A DNA stretch of 64,000 nucleotides from Ottowia flava (GTDB taxonomy: Bacteria; Pseudomonadota; Gammaproteobacteria; Burkholderiales; Burkholderiaceae_C). The position numbers and the translations under genes are program-made. This document shows positions 47,936 through 57,009 of this stretch, piece after piece. The DNA lies in the NCBI RefSeq assembly GCF_008017535.1, contig NZ_VRUA01000003.1, positions 62,001-126,000 on the forward strand. The letters run 5' to 3'. The stretch's first letter is position 1. Every line of letters starts with the position of its first letter. The notes under the pieces were generated by a model. The model was given only the letters and a program-made list of their open reading frames with translations, was not told where the DNA came from and did no database searches.

Positions 47936-47995
47936 AGTCTGGGTATCGGCGCGCGGCTCCCGGCGTATTGCTCCGCACTGGGGCGGGTACGGCTA
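47936..47995 (+). pseudogene. Relic of an IclR-family regulator
   Basis: Twenty codons read LGIGARLPAYCSALGRV, the same peptide as in the IclR protein at 50053 but with different codons. It overlaps the 3' end of the nitrilase gene. It shows that another IclR gene once lay here and that the junction was made by recombination. Confidence 0.65.
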
Positions 47996-48973
47996 GTCCG
48001 GTTGGTCCGGCGCCTCTTCGTCCGCAGACTTTCGCAGGGGGGACGCCAACCGTCGCACCGGCGTCTTTGCACGGTCGTCGAACACCACACTGAACGGCTT
48101 TGGCCAGTAGTGCCCCGTCGACTCATGGATGAAGTACTTGGGAATTGCCGCGGCCAGGTCGATGTCCGCGTACACGATGCCTTCCTCGTCCCAGGCCAGC
48201 GGTTCCGTCAACAGTTTTCCGCTACCCGCTTCGATGATCGCCGTCCAGGCGTTCACCGGCTGCTGCTCGCGCGTCAGCCCCAGCCGATCCAGCACGTCCT
48301 GCCCAACCACCAGTTGGCTGCAAAGAACGTAGCTGTTGTGAGCGATGGCGTGATAACGGGAGCAGATCTCGGCGAGCGAGCGGTCCGCCAGCGTGAACCC
48401 CAGCCACGCGGCCACATGGACCTGTTCACCCATGGCGGCCAAGGTGTATGCGGGCAGCGACATCGTATGTTCGCCGCAGATCAGCCCGCCGAGCTTGCCG
48501 ACGGCAGTGTCATACACCTCGTGGGTGCTCCCGTCGCCGTCACCCCAGACCAGTTTTTCGGGCCCGGTCGGTCTGAACTTGCGGTGCTTGCCGAGAAGCT
48601 CCCCGCCGGGACTGAAATACAGCAGCGTGTTGTAGAGCGTCTTGCCTTCACGCTCATTGACACCGATGACCACATAGGCCTCGGCCTCGCGAGCTGCTTG
48701 TCCGAGCATGGCGACCACGGGTCCAGGCACCTCCACCGCGTTGCGGAACAACTCGGCCGAGAAGGCACCGCCCCGGCCCATGGGAAGGTGCCATGCCCAG
48801 TACGGCCCACCGGCAAGGAAGACCTCGGGCAACGCGATCAGCTTCGCGCCCTGCGATGCAGCTTGGCGGATGAGGGCGCAGGCCTTGTCCACGCTGGCGT
48901 CGAGGTCCAGGAACACCGGGGCGGCCTGGACGGCTGCTGCCTTGTACTTGGGGGGAATGTCCAGTTTCAGCAT
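47993..48973 (-). CDS. Nitrilase (carbon-nitrogen hydrolase)
   Basis: A 326-aa branch-1 nitrilase with catalytic Glu50 (LPEVF), Lys132 (HRKFRPT) and Cys166 (LICGEH). Nitrilases convert nitriles to carboxylic acids and ammonia. The residue after the catalytic Cys is Gly; many nitrilases have Trp there (CWE), so the substrate pocket may differ. EQVHVAAW is typical of nitrilases. The last codons overlap an IclR relic, so the C-terminus may have been altered. It lies 11 bases downstream of the binding-protein gene, in one operon. Confidence 0.85.
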   Translation of the reverse strand: MLKLDIPPKYKAAAVQAAPVFLDLDASVDKACALIRQAASQGAKLIALPEVFLAGGPYWAWHLPMGRGGAFSAELFRNAVEVPGPVVAMLGQAAREAEAYVVIGVNEREGKTLYNTLLYFSPGGELLGKHRKFRPTGPEKLVWGDGDGSTHEVYDTAVGKLGGLICGEHTMSLPAYTLAAMGEQVHVAAWLGFTLADRSLAEICSRYHAIAHNSYVLCSQLVVGQDVLDRLGLTREQQPVNAWTAIIEAGSGKLLTEPLAWDEEGIVYADIDLAAAIPKYFIHESTGHYWPKPFSVVFDDRAKTPVRRLASPLRKSADEEAPDQPD

Positions 48974-48984
48974 CTCTTGATTCC

Positions 48985-49953
48985 TTACTTTGCTAGGCCG
49001 AGCTTCTTGCCGATGTCATTCACCACGGCGGTCTCCTCGCGCATCATGGTGATCACACGCGCGGGCGGCTGGTAGTCGTTCAGGATCCCCAGCGGCAGGA
49101 TGCGCGCGTTCACCGCCGGATCCCGGAGTGACCTGGCGAATGCCTCCTCGAGCGTCTTGCGCGTGCTCTCCGGCACGCCCGCCGGCACGACGAAGGCCGT
49201 CCAGACGCCGATCAGGTCCTGTGGGTATCCAAGTTCCTTCAACGTGGGAACCGACTCGTAGCCGGGAAACTTGTCGGACAGCGCGATGGCTTTCGCCGCG
49301 CCTGCCTTCAGCGTGCCGCTGACCGACCCGAGCGAGACGATCACGCCCTCCACATGCCCGCCGCGCATGGCGGTGATGGCGGGCCCCGAGCCCTTGAAGG
49401 GCACCGAGAGGATGCCGGCCTTCGTCAGGCCGTTCAGGATTTCGACGTCGAAGTCGCCGATGGAACCCTGGCCGGCGGTGCCGAGCCGCACCTTGCCCGG
49501 ATTGTTCCTGGCGAATTCGACCAGGCCCTTGAGGTCAGTGAACGGAAGTCCGTTCACGATCACGAGCACACTGGGCGTGCGCTCGGCCAGGCTGACGGGC
49601 TGCAAGTCCTTGAACGGATCGTAGTTCGTGCTGGCTGCCTGCAGCACGGGCCTGAAGGTGAGCGATGCGTTGATGGCCATCAGCACCTTCTGCCCATCCC
49701 TTGGCCCGCGGAGCAATTCGGCCACCGACAGGGCTCCGCCGGCACCGGGCCGGTTGTCGACCAGGACCGGGGTGCGCAGGTGCGTCGCCAGGTTCTCCGC
49801 CAGGATACGGGCGGCGGAGTCGAAGCCGTCACCTGCGGCAACGGGAACGATGATGGTGATCGGGCCGGTTGGAAACTCCGGCGTCCGGGCGGCGGCCGGG
49901 CCGGCGAGCAGCGGAGTGAGGGCAACCATCACGGAGAGCAGAAGATTCTTCAT
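48985..49953 (-). CDS. TctC/Bug-type substrate-binding protein
   Basis: A 322-aa periplasmic binding protein with a signal peptide (1-22, ending AAARTP). IIVPVAAGDGFDSAARI and VDNRPGAGG are the first ligand loops of the Bug family. Such proteins feed tripartite tricarboxylate transporters with organic acids, including aromatic acids. It is co-transcribed with the nitrilase, so it may capture the nitrile or its acid. Confidence 0.9.
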   Translation of the reverse strand: MKNLLLSVMVALTPLLAGPAAARTPEFPTGPITIIVPVAAGDGFDSAARILAENLATHLRTPVLVDNRPGAGGALSVAELLRGPRDGQKVLMAINASLTFRPVLQAASTNYDPFKDLQPVSLAERTPSVLVIVNGLPFTDLKGLVEFARNNPGKVRLGTAGQGSIGDFDVEILNGLTKAGILSVPFKGSGPAITAMRGGHVEGVIVSLGSVSGTLKAGAAKAIALSDKFPGYESVPTLKELGYPQDLIGVWTAFVVPAGVPESTRKTLEEAFARSLRDPAVNARILPLGILNDYQPPARVITMMREETAVVNDIGKKLGLAK

Positions 49954-50052
49954 CGTATTTCCAGGGTGAGAACGCCGGAGTTCACGCGTGCAGCGCGGGA
50001 TGCGGCGAAATTCTGTGGGCGGCGGGTGCGCCGGCAAAGCCAAAATGGCGCT

Positions 50053-50856
50053 ATGCGCCAAATCCCTCCTGCCCCGTTGGCCGCCAGCGTCCATCCGCAC
50101 GACAGGAACATCGTGGTCGCCCTCAAAAAGGGCCTGGAGATCCTCACGTGCTTCGGGCGTGAAGCAAGCAGGCTCACCCCCTCGGAAGTGGCCCGTCGCA
50201 CGGGGAGCACGCCGGCATCGGCACGCCGGGCGCTGCACACCCTGCTCGCATCGGGGTTCCTGGAATCGGACGGGAAGCGCTACTGGATGGCCCCGCGCAC
50301 GCTTCTGATCGCGCATGCCTATTTCACCTCCCGGCCCACGGCGCAGCTTGCCCAGCCTGTCATGGAGGCCCTGGCGGAGCGTACGAAGGAGTCCTCTTCC
50401 CTGGGCAAGCTGCTGGACGACGATGTCATCATCCTCTCGCGCTCGATCACCCGAAGCACCCTCGCGACCGGGCTGGGCATCGGCGCGCGCCTGCCCGCGT
50501 ACTGCTCCGCGCTCGGGCGAGTGCTGCTGGCGGGTATGCCGCGCGACGAAGCAGCACGCAAGCTGCAGAGCATGGAGCGCATCCCGCTGACGGCCCGAAC
50601 GACGTACGACCTGGACGAACTCCTCGTGTTGCTGGAGAAGTGCCGCGAGCAGGGCTGGGCTTCCAGCGACGAAGAGCTGGAGCTGGGCGTGCGTTCCATT
50701 GCCGTGCCCGTCACCGACCGGAGCGGAAAGACCATCGCCGGATTGAGCATTTCCGTTCGAGCGGACCGGATGCGCTTCTCGGAATTCCGGGCCCAGATGC
50801 TGCCGCACCTTCACCGGGCGGGTGCAAGCCTGTCCGCTCGCCTCCCCCCGGAATAG
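50053..50856 (+). CDS. IclR-family regulator
   Basis: A 267-aa IclR protein: winged helix (about 20-85, LTPSEVARRTGSTPASARRAL) and effector domain (100-255) with IGARLPAYCSALGR. Divergent from the nitrilase/binding-protein operon with a 99-base gap, so it probably regulates it. IclR proteins in aromatic pathways are usually activators in the presence of substrate. Confidence 0.9.
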   Translation: MRQIPPAPLAASVHPHDRNIVVALKKGLEILTCFGREASRLTPSEVARRTGSTPASARRALHTLLASGFLESDGKRYWMAPRTLLIAHAYFTSRPTAQLAQPVMEALAERTKESSSLGKLLDDDVIILSRSITRSTLATGLGIGARLPAYCSALGRVLLAGMPRDEAARKLQSMERIPLTARTTYDLDELLVLLEKCREQGWASSDEELELGVRSIAVPVTDRSGKTIAGLSISVRADRMRFSEFRAQMLPHLHRAGASLSARLPPE

Positions 50857-50923
50857 TCTCCTTCCATGCGGACCTGGCACCCGCGCGGAGCGCCGCAATG
50901 GCGGTCGCTTGCGCGGGCCGCGC

Positions 50924-51712
50924 TCAGAGCAGCGAGGCGAAGTTGCGCCGTGCGGTTTCCATCTCCGGGAGCAGTTCCTCGACCACCTGCTCGCGCGTCA
51001 TGCGGCTGGTCGCCACCGAGAGGCTCATCGCCGCGATCAGTTCGCCGCGGCCGTTGCGTATGGGCACGGCGATCGAGCGCAGTCCGATTTCCAGCTCCTG
51101 GTCGCTCAGCGCGTAACCGTTGGCGCGCACCAGGGCCACCTGTTTCATGATCTCGCGCACGTCCGTGCAGGTGTGCGGCGTGAAGGCGGGACGCGCCATC
51201 CGGTTCAACATGAACTCGACATCCGCGGGCGGCAGTTCCGACAGCAGCACGCGTCCTGTCGCACTGCAGTAGGCGGGCAGCCGGGCGCCGACGCCCAGGC
51301 CGCTGGACAGGCTGCGCCTGTGGGTGGAGCGGGCCACGAACACCGCATCCTGCGAGTCCAGCACCGCCATGGATGCCGACTCGCGCGTGAGTTCGCTTGT
51401 CATCTCGAGGATGGGCTGGGCGACCTTCGTCAGGGGGTCGGACGCGACGTACGCATGCCCGAGGCGCAGCGAGCGCGGCGCCAGCCTGAAATGCCGGCCG
51501 TCCTGCTGCGCATATCCCAGCTTGCACAGCGTCAACAGGCTGCGCCGCACTGCGGCCTTCGTGTGTCCGGTGATCTCTGCCGCGTGCGTCAGGGTCAGCG
51601 GACCCTTGCTGATGCCGAAGGCCTCAATGATGGCCAGGCCCTTCTCGAGCCCCATCACGTATTCCTTTTCTTCCTTCTTTTCTTCCAGCGTTGCGCCGAG
51701 AACCGCCGCCAT
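50924..51712 (-). CDS. IclR-family regulator (PobR/PcaR-like)
   Basis: A 262-aa IclR protein, HTH about 20-80 (TLTHAAEITGHTKAAVRRSLLTLC) and effector domain to about 250. The ATG at 51712 has GGAG 6 bases upstream; a TTG four codons earlier is not needed. It is divergent from the P450 operon. A 15-bp palindrome of the PobR/PcaU operator type lies just upstream of its own start, so autoregulation and control of the P450 operon are likely. TphR, the known terephthalate activator, is also IclR-type. Confidence 0.9.
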   Translation of the reverse strand: MAAVLGATLEEKKEEKEYVMGLEKGLAIIEAFGISKGPLTLTHAAEITGHTKAAVRRSLLTLCKLGYAQQDGRHFRLAPRSLRLGHAYVASDPLTKVAQPILEMTSELTRESASMAVLDSQDAVFVARSTHRRSLSSGLGVGARLPAYCSATGRVLLSELPPADVEFMLNRMARPAFTPHTCTDVREIMKQVALVRANGYALSDQELEIGLRSIAVPIRNGRGELIAAMSLSVATSRMTREQVVEELLPEMETARRNFASLL

Positions 51713-51726
51713 TTTCCGCTCCAAAG

Positions 51727-51771
51727 GTTCGATATGCGAACAATATAGCCGAAATCATTGACTCTGATCAA
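51727..51771 (-). promoter_or_regulatory. Promoter and IclR operator in the iclR/P450 divergent region
   Basis: GTTCG-ATATG-CGAAC (51727-51741) is a perfect 5-bp-arm palindrome close to the GTTCGATAATCGAAC-type sites of PcaU/PobR. On the minus strand TTGATC (51771-51766), 18 bp, TATATT (51747-51742) forms a promoter for the IclR gene, with the operator at its start point. A TTGACT at 51758-51763 might be the -35 for the P450 direction, but no good -10 is seen. Confidence 0.65.
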
Positions 51772-51839
51772 AGCTGGAACGAGACTTCACTACGCCTTTC
51801 GCCAACCAGGGTGTTGCTGATGAGACAAGGAATAAACGA

Positions 51840-53066
51840 ATGACCAGCGCTCAGACGCTCGAACGCCGCGAGGTGAATGCCCCCGTCACCGACTTCGATC
51901 CCTACTCGGACGCAGTCCTCGACAACCCCTATCCGCACTACGAGATGCTGCGCGAGCTGGGGCCGGTGTTCTACCTGAGCCGCTACGACGCCTACGGCAT
52001 CGCGCGTCATTCCGAGATCGATGCGGTGCTGCGCGATCCGGTGACGTTCTGCTCGAGCGCAGGCGTCGGCCTGGCCAACTTCCACACCACGGAGCCGTGG
52101 CGCAAGCCGAGCATCATCCTGGAGGTCGATCCTCCCATGCACGCGCGCACCCGCAAGGTCGTGGGCGGCCTGCTGGCGCCGGCCAACATCAACAAGCTGC
52201 GCCCCACCTTCGAGCGCCAGGCCGAACTGCTGGTGGACCAGATCCTGGAGAAGGGGCGCTTCGACGCCGTCGAGGACCTGTGCGAAGCCTATCCTCTCAA
52301 GGTGTTCGCCGACGCGGTCGGCATCCCCACCGAAGGACGCGAGCAGTACCTGCTGCCGTACGGCGACATGGTGTTCAACGCGTTCGGCCCGGTGAACGAG
52401 CGCTTCGAGGCGTGCTTCGCCAGGCTGCAGGGCGGCGCATCGGACTGGATCGCCGAGGTCTGCAAGCGCGAGAACCTCACTCCGGACGGCTTCGGCGCGC
52501 AGCTGTACAAGGCCGCCGACGAAGGCCTGCTGGCGCCGGAAGAAGCACCGATGCTGGTGCGCACCTTGCTCTCCGCCGGCCTCGACACGACGGTGTTCAC
52601 GCTGTGCAACGCCATCCTGTCCTTCTCGCGCCATCCCGATCAATGGGCGCTGGTCCACGCGAACCCCGCCCTGGCGCGGCAGGCGCTCGAGGAAGTGCTG
52701 CGCTACGAAAGTACCTTCCACTCCTTCTACCGCACCACCACCCGGGCCGTCGAAGTGGCCGGCGTGCCCATGGGGAACGAGCAGAAGATCTGCGTCTTCA
52801 TCGGCTCCGCGAACCGCGATCCGCGCCGCTGGGGCGAGACCGCTGACCGGTTCGACGTGAGCCGCCGGGCGGCCGGCAACCTCGCCTTCGGCACCGGCAT
52901 CCATGGCTGCGCCGGCCAGATGATCGCGCGCCTGGAGGGCGAGATCGTCCTGACCGCGCTGGCCAGGCGGGTCAGGCAGATCCACCTCGAGGGCCCGCCG
53001 GTCATCCACTACAACAACTCGGTCCGCGGCTACACCAGCATGCCCGTCAGCGTCACCGCCGCCTGA
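51840..53066 (+). CDS. Cytochrome P450, CYP199-like
   Basis: A 408-aa soluble class I P450. Heme Cys357 lies in FGTGIHGCAGQ; the I-helix AGLDTT (Asp249, Thr250) and the Glu285-Arg288 pair are intact. It resembles CYP199A of Rhodopseudomonas over the whole length. Residues that bind the benzoate carboxylate and ring there appear conserved: WRKPS (Arg88, Ser91), NAF (Phe179, Phe182), Arg241 and Ser245; Ser next to the Arg is Thr242. CYP199A acts on para-substituted benzoates (4-methoxy-, 4-methyl-). It has its own ferredoxin and reductase genes directly downstream. Confidence 0.9.
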   Translation: MTSAQTLERREVNAPVTDFDPYSDAVLDNPYPHYEMLRELGPVFYLSRYDAYGIARHSEIDAVLRDPVTFCSSAGVGLANFHTTEPWRKPSIILEVDPPMHARTRKVVGGLLAPANINKLRPTFERQAELLVDQILEKGRFDAVEDLCEAYPLKVFADAVGIPTEGREQYLLPYGDMVFNAFGPVNERFEACFARLQGGASDWIAEVCKRENLTPDGFGAQLYKAADEGLLAPEEAPMLVRTLLSAGLDTTVFTLCNAILSFSRHPDQWALVHANPALARQALEEVLRYESTFHSFYRTTTRAVEVAGVPMGNEQKICVFIGSANRDPRRWGETADRFDVSRRAAGNLAFGTGIHGCAGQMIARLEGEIVLTALARRVRQIHLEGPPVIHYNNSVRGYTSMPVSVTAA

Positions 53067-53127
53067 GCCGGCGGCAGCGCCAGGCTGTCCGGCCCTTTCC
53101 CCTTCCACCCATCGTCAAGAGGCGTCC

Positions 53128-53451
53128 ATGCCCCAGATCACGTACGTCCAGCCGGACGGCGCCCGCCGCTCCATTGCCGCCGCTCCCGGCGCCACGGTCA
53201 TGCTGACCGCCGTTTCCAACAACATCCCGGGCATCGTCGCCGAGTGCGGCGGCGCCGCGATGTGCGCGACCTGCCACGTGTACCTCGACGAGGCCAGCCA
53301 AGCCGTCGTGGCGCCCGTCAGCGAGGTCGAGAACGAGATGCTGGACAGCGCCGCCAGCGGCCGCCGCGAAAACAGCCGCCTGAGCTGCCAGCTGGTGCTG
53401 GAGCCCGGGGTGGAAGAGATCGTGGTCCACATCCCCTCGCACCAGGTCTGA
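53128..53451 (+). CDS. 2Fe-2S ferredoxin, P450 partner
   Basis: A 107-aa vertebrate-type ferredoxin with ligands Cys40, Cys46, Cys49 and Cys87. Similar to the palustrisredoxin that serves CYP199A2. It lies 61 bases after the P450 gene and 5 bases before the reductase, which makes a complete class I electron chain. It is also alike in length and pattern to the ferredoxin at 46194. Confidence 0.93.
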   Translation: MPQITYVQPDGARRSIAAAPGATVMLTAVSNNIPGIVAECGGAAMCATCHVYLDEASQAVVAPVSEVENEMLDSAASGRRENSRLSCQLVLEPGVEEIVVHIPSHQV

Positions 53452-53456
53452 ACGGC

Positions 53457-54683
53457 ATGGTCCAGGCAGGCGTCATCGTGGTCGGCGGCGGACAGGGCGG
53501 CTTCCAGGTCGCCGCCTCGCTGCGCGAGGAAGGGTACCAGGGCAGCATCACGCTCATTGGCGATGAGCCGGGCCTGCCGTACCAGCGCCCGCCGCTGTCC
53601 AAGGGCTTCCTGGCTGGAAAAGCGCAAGCGCAACAGATCGAACTGCGCCCGCCGGCCTTCTACGCGGAGCAAGGCATTGCCTTGCTGGCGCCGGAGCGCG
53701 TCACCAGCGTCGATCGCGCGGCGCGCCGTGTCGGCCTGGCCTCCGGTGCCTCGCTCGCCTATGAGCACCTGGTGCTGGCCACCGGAGCGCGGGCGCGCAT
53801 TCCCACCGTACCGGGCGCAGATCTTCCCGGCATCCTGCCCCTGCGCAGTCGCGCCGACGCCGAAGCCATGCTGGCCCTGCTGCCGCAGGTGCGTCGCCTG
53901 GTGGTCGTGGGCGGCGGCTTCATCGGGCTGGAAGTGGCCGCCGTGGGCACGGACATGGGCCTGGACGTGCGCGTGATCGAATTCGCTGACCGCGTCCTCA
54001 AGCGCTGCGTATCGGCCGGCGTCTCCGCCTACCTCGCCGACGCCCAGGCCAAGCGCGGGGTGCAATTCAGCTTCGAAACCGGCGTCATCGCGTTCAGCGG
54101 CAGTGAAGGCAGGGTCGCCCGCGTGCAGACCAGCCGCGACGACGACTTCGAGGCCGACCTGGTGGTGGTCGGCGTCGGCGTCGAGCCCAATGTGGAACTG
54201 GCACGCCAGGCCGGCCTGCCGGTCCAGGACGGGATCGTGGTCGACGCGCACCTGCTGACCGCTGACCCCGCCATCTCCGCCATCGGAGACTGTGCCCGCT
54301 ACCCCACTACGTGGCTCGCGGCGCCGGTGCGGCTGGAATCCGTGCAGAACGCGGTCGACCAGGCCCGTTGCGTCGCCGCCCGCCTTGCCGGCCGGGGCAC
54401 GCCCTACTCAAAGGTGCCCTGGTTCTGGAGTGACCAGGGCGACAACCGCCTGCAGATCGCGGGAGTGTCCGAGGCCGGCGACAGCGCGGTGCTGCGGGGT
54501 GACCGCGCCTGCGGCAAGTTCTCCGTCTTCCGTTTCCGCGCCGGGCGGCTCGCCGCCGTGGAATCGATCAACAGCCCCGCGGACCACATGGCCGCTCGCA
54601 AGCTCCTGGCCGCCGGCACCCCTGTCACTCCCGAGCAGGCCGCGGACGCCAGCCTGAAGCTGGCCACCCTGCTCGCCCCCTGA
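53457..54683 (+). CDS. FAD-dependent NAD(P)H-ferredoxin reductase
   Basis: A 408-aa reductase of the putidaredoxin reductase type: FAD site [12 protein letters not shown] (near 8), [15 protein letters not shown] site [12 protein letters not shown] (near 155), and the second FAD site AIGDCARYP (near 280). Start at 53457 follows the ferredoxin stop by 5 bases. It should deliver electrons to the neighbouring ferredoxin, and perhaps to the one at 46194, whose own reductase is broken. Confidence 0.92.
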   Translation: MVQAGVIVVGGGQGGFQVAASLREEGYQGSITLIGDEPGLPYQRPPLSKGFLAGKAQAQQIELRPPAFYAEQGIALLAPERVTSVDRAARRVGLASGASLAYEHLVLATGARARIPTVPGADLPGILPLRSRADAEAMLALLPQVRRLVVVGGGFIGLEVAAVGTDMGLDVRVIEFADRVLKRCVSAGVSAYLADAQAKRGVQFSFETGVIAFSGSEGRVARVQTSRDDDFEADLVVVGVGVEPNVELARQAGLPVQDGIVVDAHLLTADPAISAIGDCARYPTTWLAAPVRLESVQNAVDQARCVAARLAGRGTPYSKVPWFWSDQGDNRLQIAGVSEAGDSAVLRGDRACGKFSVFRFRAGRLAAVESINSPADHMAARKLLAAGTPVTPEQAADASLKLATLLAP

Positions 54684-54700
54684 ACCGAACGAGGACTTCC

Positions 54701-55459
54701 ATGATCTCCGAACAGCCCAAGACCATTGTCATCACCGGCGGCGCGAGCGGCATCGGCTATGCCTTCAGCGAGCACCTCGCGCAGCTGGGCCACCGCATCG
54801 TGATCGCCGACCTGCGCGGTGCCGACGAGGCGGCTGGCCGCCTCCGCGAGGCCGGGTACAAGGCCATCGGCACCCAGGCCGACGTGACCAGCGAGCGGGA
54901 CGTCGCCGGGATGGCCGCTGCCGCACACGCCGAATTCGGCGGGATCGACTGCCTCGTCAACAACGCGGGACTGTTCACCACGCTGGCGCTCAAACCCTTC
55001 GACCAGATCAGCAACCAGGAATGGATGCGGGTGATGGAGGTGAACACCCTCGGGCCCTTCAACTGCGCCAAGGCGGTGCTGCCGGCGCTGCGGGCCAGCG
55101 GCCGGGGCCGACTGGTGAACATCGCCTCCACCGTGCCGATCAAGGGGCCGCCCAACATGGCCCACTACGTCGCCAGCAAGGGCGCGGTGATCGCCTTCAC
55201 CCGTTCGCTGGCGCGCGAACTGGCCAAGGACCACATCACGGTGAATGCCATCGCCCCCGGCTTCACGCTGAGCGACGGCGTGCTGCAGTCGGACCTGCAG
55301 AACCGGATCGGGGACAACGCCCGCACCACCGGCCGCTGCATACAGCGCGACCAGATACCGGCGGACCTCGTGGGTGCCCTGGCCTACCTCGTCAGCGACG
55401 GCGCCAGCTTCGTCACCGGCCAGACCCTCGCCGTCGACGGCGGCGGCGTGTTTCTCTGA
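54701..55459 (+). CDS. Short-chain alcohol dehydrogenase (SDR)
   Basis: A 252-aa classical SDR: cofactor loop TGGASGIG (near 13), NNAG (near 86), catalytic Ser in NIASTVP, and YVASK (Tyr152, Lys156 approx.). The Asp after strand 2 (VIADLRG) suggests NAD+ preference. In context it could oxidise the benzyl alcohol made by the P450, as TsaC does in the p-toluate route; a diol dehydrogenase role is the alternative. Confidence 0.88.
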   Translation: MISEQPKTIVITGGASGIGYAFSEHLAQLGHRIVIADLRGADEAAGRLREAGYKAIGTQADVTSERDVAGMAAAAHAEFGGIDCLVNNAGLFTTLALKPFDQISNQEWMRVMEVNTLGPFNCAKAVLPALRASGRGRLVNIASTVPIKGPPNMAHYVASKGAVIAFTRSLARELAKDHITVNAIAPGFTLSDGVLQSDLQNRIGDNARTTGRCIQRDQIPADLVGALAYLVSDGASFVTGQTLAVDGGGVFL

Positions 55460-55473
55460 TCGCGAGGGTTTCC

Positions 55474-56940
55474 ATGGACGCCCACAGTCCCACCACGCCG
55501 GCCTACGAGCAGCTGGCCCTCTACATCGACGGCGAGTTCATCGAGGCCGCCGGCCGCCGCGGGCAGGACGTCGTCAATCCGGCCACGGGGGTCGCCTTTG
55601 CGCGACTGCCGCATGCCACCACGGAGGACCTGGACCGCGCCCTGGCTGCCGCCAGCAAGGCCTTCCAGGGCTGGCGTTTCAGCTCGCCCCTGGAACGTTC
55701 GAAGATCCTGCGCCGCGTGGCAGAACTGATCCGCGAGCGCGCTCCGGCGATCGCCCGCAACATCACCCTGGACCAGGGCAAGCCGCTGGCGGAGGCGTTG
55801 CAGGAAGTGACCACGTGCGCCGAGCACGCCGAGTGGCACGCCGAGGAATGCCGCCGCATCTACGGCCGCGTGATTCCGCCCCGGGCCGAAGCCGTGCGCC
55901 AGCTCGTGATCCGCGAGCCGGTCGGAGTCTGCGCCGCCTTCACGCCGTGGAACTTCCCGTTCAACCAGGCGCTGCGCAAGGCGGTGGCGGCTCTCGGCGC
56001 GGGATGCACGCTGGTCCTGAAGGGTCCGGAGGATTCGCCCAGCGCGGTGGTGGCGCTGGCCCGCATCTTCCACGACGCCGGCCTGCCCGCCGGCTGCTTC
56101 AACGTGGTCTGGGGCGTCCCGGCGGAAATCTCGCGCCACCTGATCGCCTCGCCCATCGTGCGCAAGATCTCCTTCACCGGCTCCACGGCGGTCGGCAAGA
56201 GCCTGGCCGCGCTGGCCGGCGCCCAGATGAAGCGCATGACCCTGGAGCTGGGCGGCCACTCGCCGGTGCTGGTCTTCGAGGACGCCGAGGTCGAAGCTGC
56301 TGCGCGCTTCCTGGCCCGGACCAAGACCCGCAACGCCGGCCAGGTGTGCATGGCGCCCAGCCGGTTCTTCGTGCACGAGAAGGCCTACGACCGTTTCATC
56401 GATGCCTTCGCCGGCATCTATGCCGGACTAACGGTGGGCGACGGACTGGCGCAGGACACGCAGATGGGCCCGCTGGCGCACCTGCGCCGCGTGGACGCGA
56501 TGGAATCGCTGGTGGCCGATGCGCGCGCGCGCGGCGCCGCGGTCCTGTGCGGCGGCGAACGGCTGGCGAGCGGGGGCTATTTCTTCCCGCCGACCATCGT
56601 CACCGGGATGCCCGACGACGCCCGCCTGATGACGGAAGAGCCCTTCGGCCCCGTGGTGCCGGTCACCCGGTTCAGGAGCACGGAGGAAGCGCTGGCCCGG
56701 GCCAATGCGCTGCCCTATGGCCTGGCTTCCTACGTGTTCACGAACTCGCTGGCCACGGCCCATCACGTGAGCAATCGGCTCGAGGCCGGCATGGTCAGCA
56801 TCAATCACTTCGGCCTGGCGCTGGCTGAAACACCGCTGGGCGGCGTGAAGGAAAGCGGCATGGGCAGCGAAGGCGGCACCGAGACCTTCGACGGCTACCT
56901 CGCCACCAAGTTCGTTTCGCAATCCACGCTCGTTCCCTGA
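55474..56940 (+). CDS. Aldehyde dehydrogenase
   Basis: A 488-aa NAD(P)+-dependent ALDH of the succinate-semialdehyde/benzaldehyde dehydrogenase group. Catalytic Cys lies in [10 protein letters not shown] (near 289), the general base Glu in LELGGHSP (near 255), and the cofactor region is [11 protein letters not shown]. It follows the SDR by 14 bases. The pair fits alcohol to aldehyde to acid; 4-carboxybenzaldehyde to terephthalate is the expected step if the pathway idea is right. Confidence 0.9.
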   Translation: MDAHSPTTPAYEQLALYIDGEFIEAAGRRGQDVVNPATGVAFARLPHATTEDLDRALAAASKAFQGWRFSSPLERSKILRRVAELIRERAPAIARNITLDQGKPLAEALQEVTTCAEHAEWHAEECRRIYGRVIPPRAEAVRQLVIREPVGVCAAFTPWNFPFNQALRKAVAALGAGCTLVLKGPEDSPSAVVALARIFHDAGLPAGCFNVVWGVPAEISRHLIASPIVRKISFTGSTAVGKSLAALAGAQMKRMTLELGGHSPVLVFEDAEVEAAARFLARTKTRNAGQVCMAPSRFFVHEKAYDRFIDAFAGIYAGLTVGDGLAQDTQMGPLAHLRRVDAMESLVADARARGAAVLCGGERLASGGYFFPPTIVTGMPDDARLMTEEPFGPVVPVTRFRSTEEALARANALPYGLASYVFTNSLATAHHVSNRLEAGMVSINHFGLALAETPLGGVKESGMGSEGGTETFDGYLATKFVSQSTLVP

Positions 56941-57009
56941 GTCGGCTTTCCCGGGAAGTGCCCCCTTGGCACTGCTTGCTTTTCGCCAATGAAATCAAAG
57001 GAGACATCG

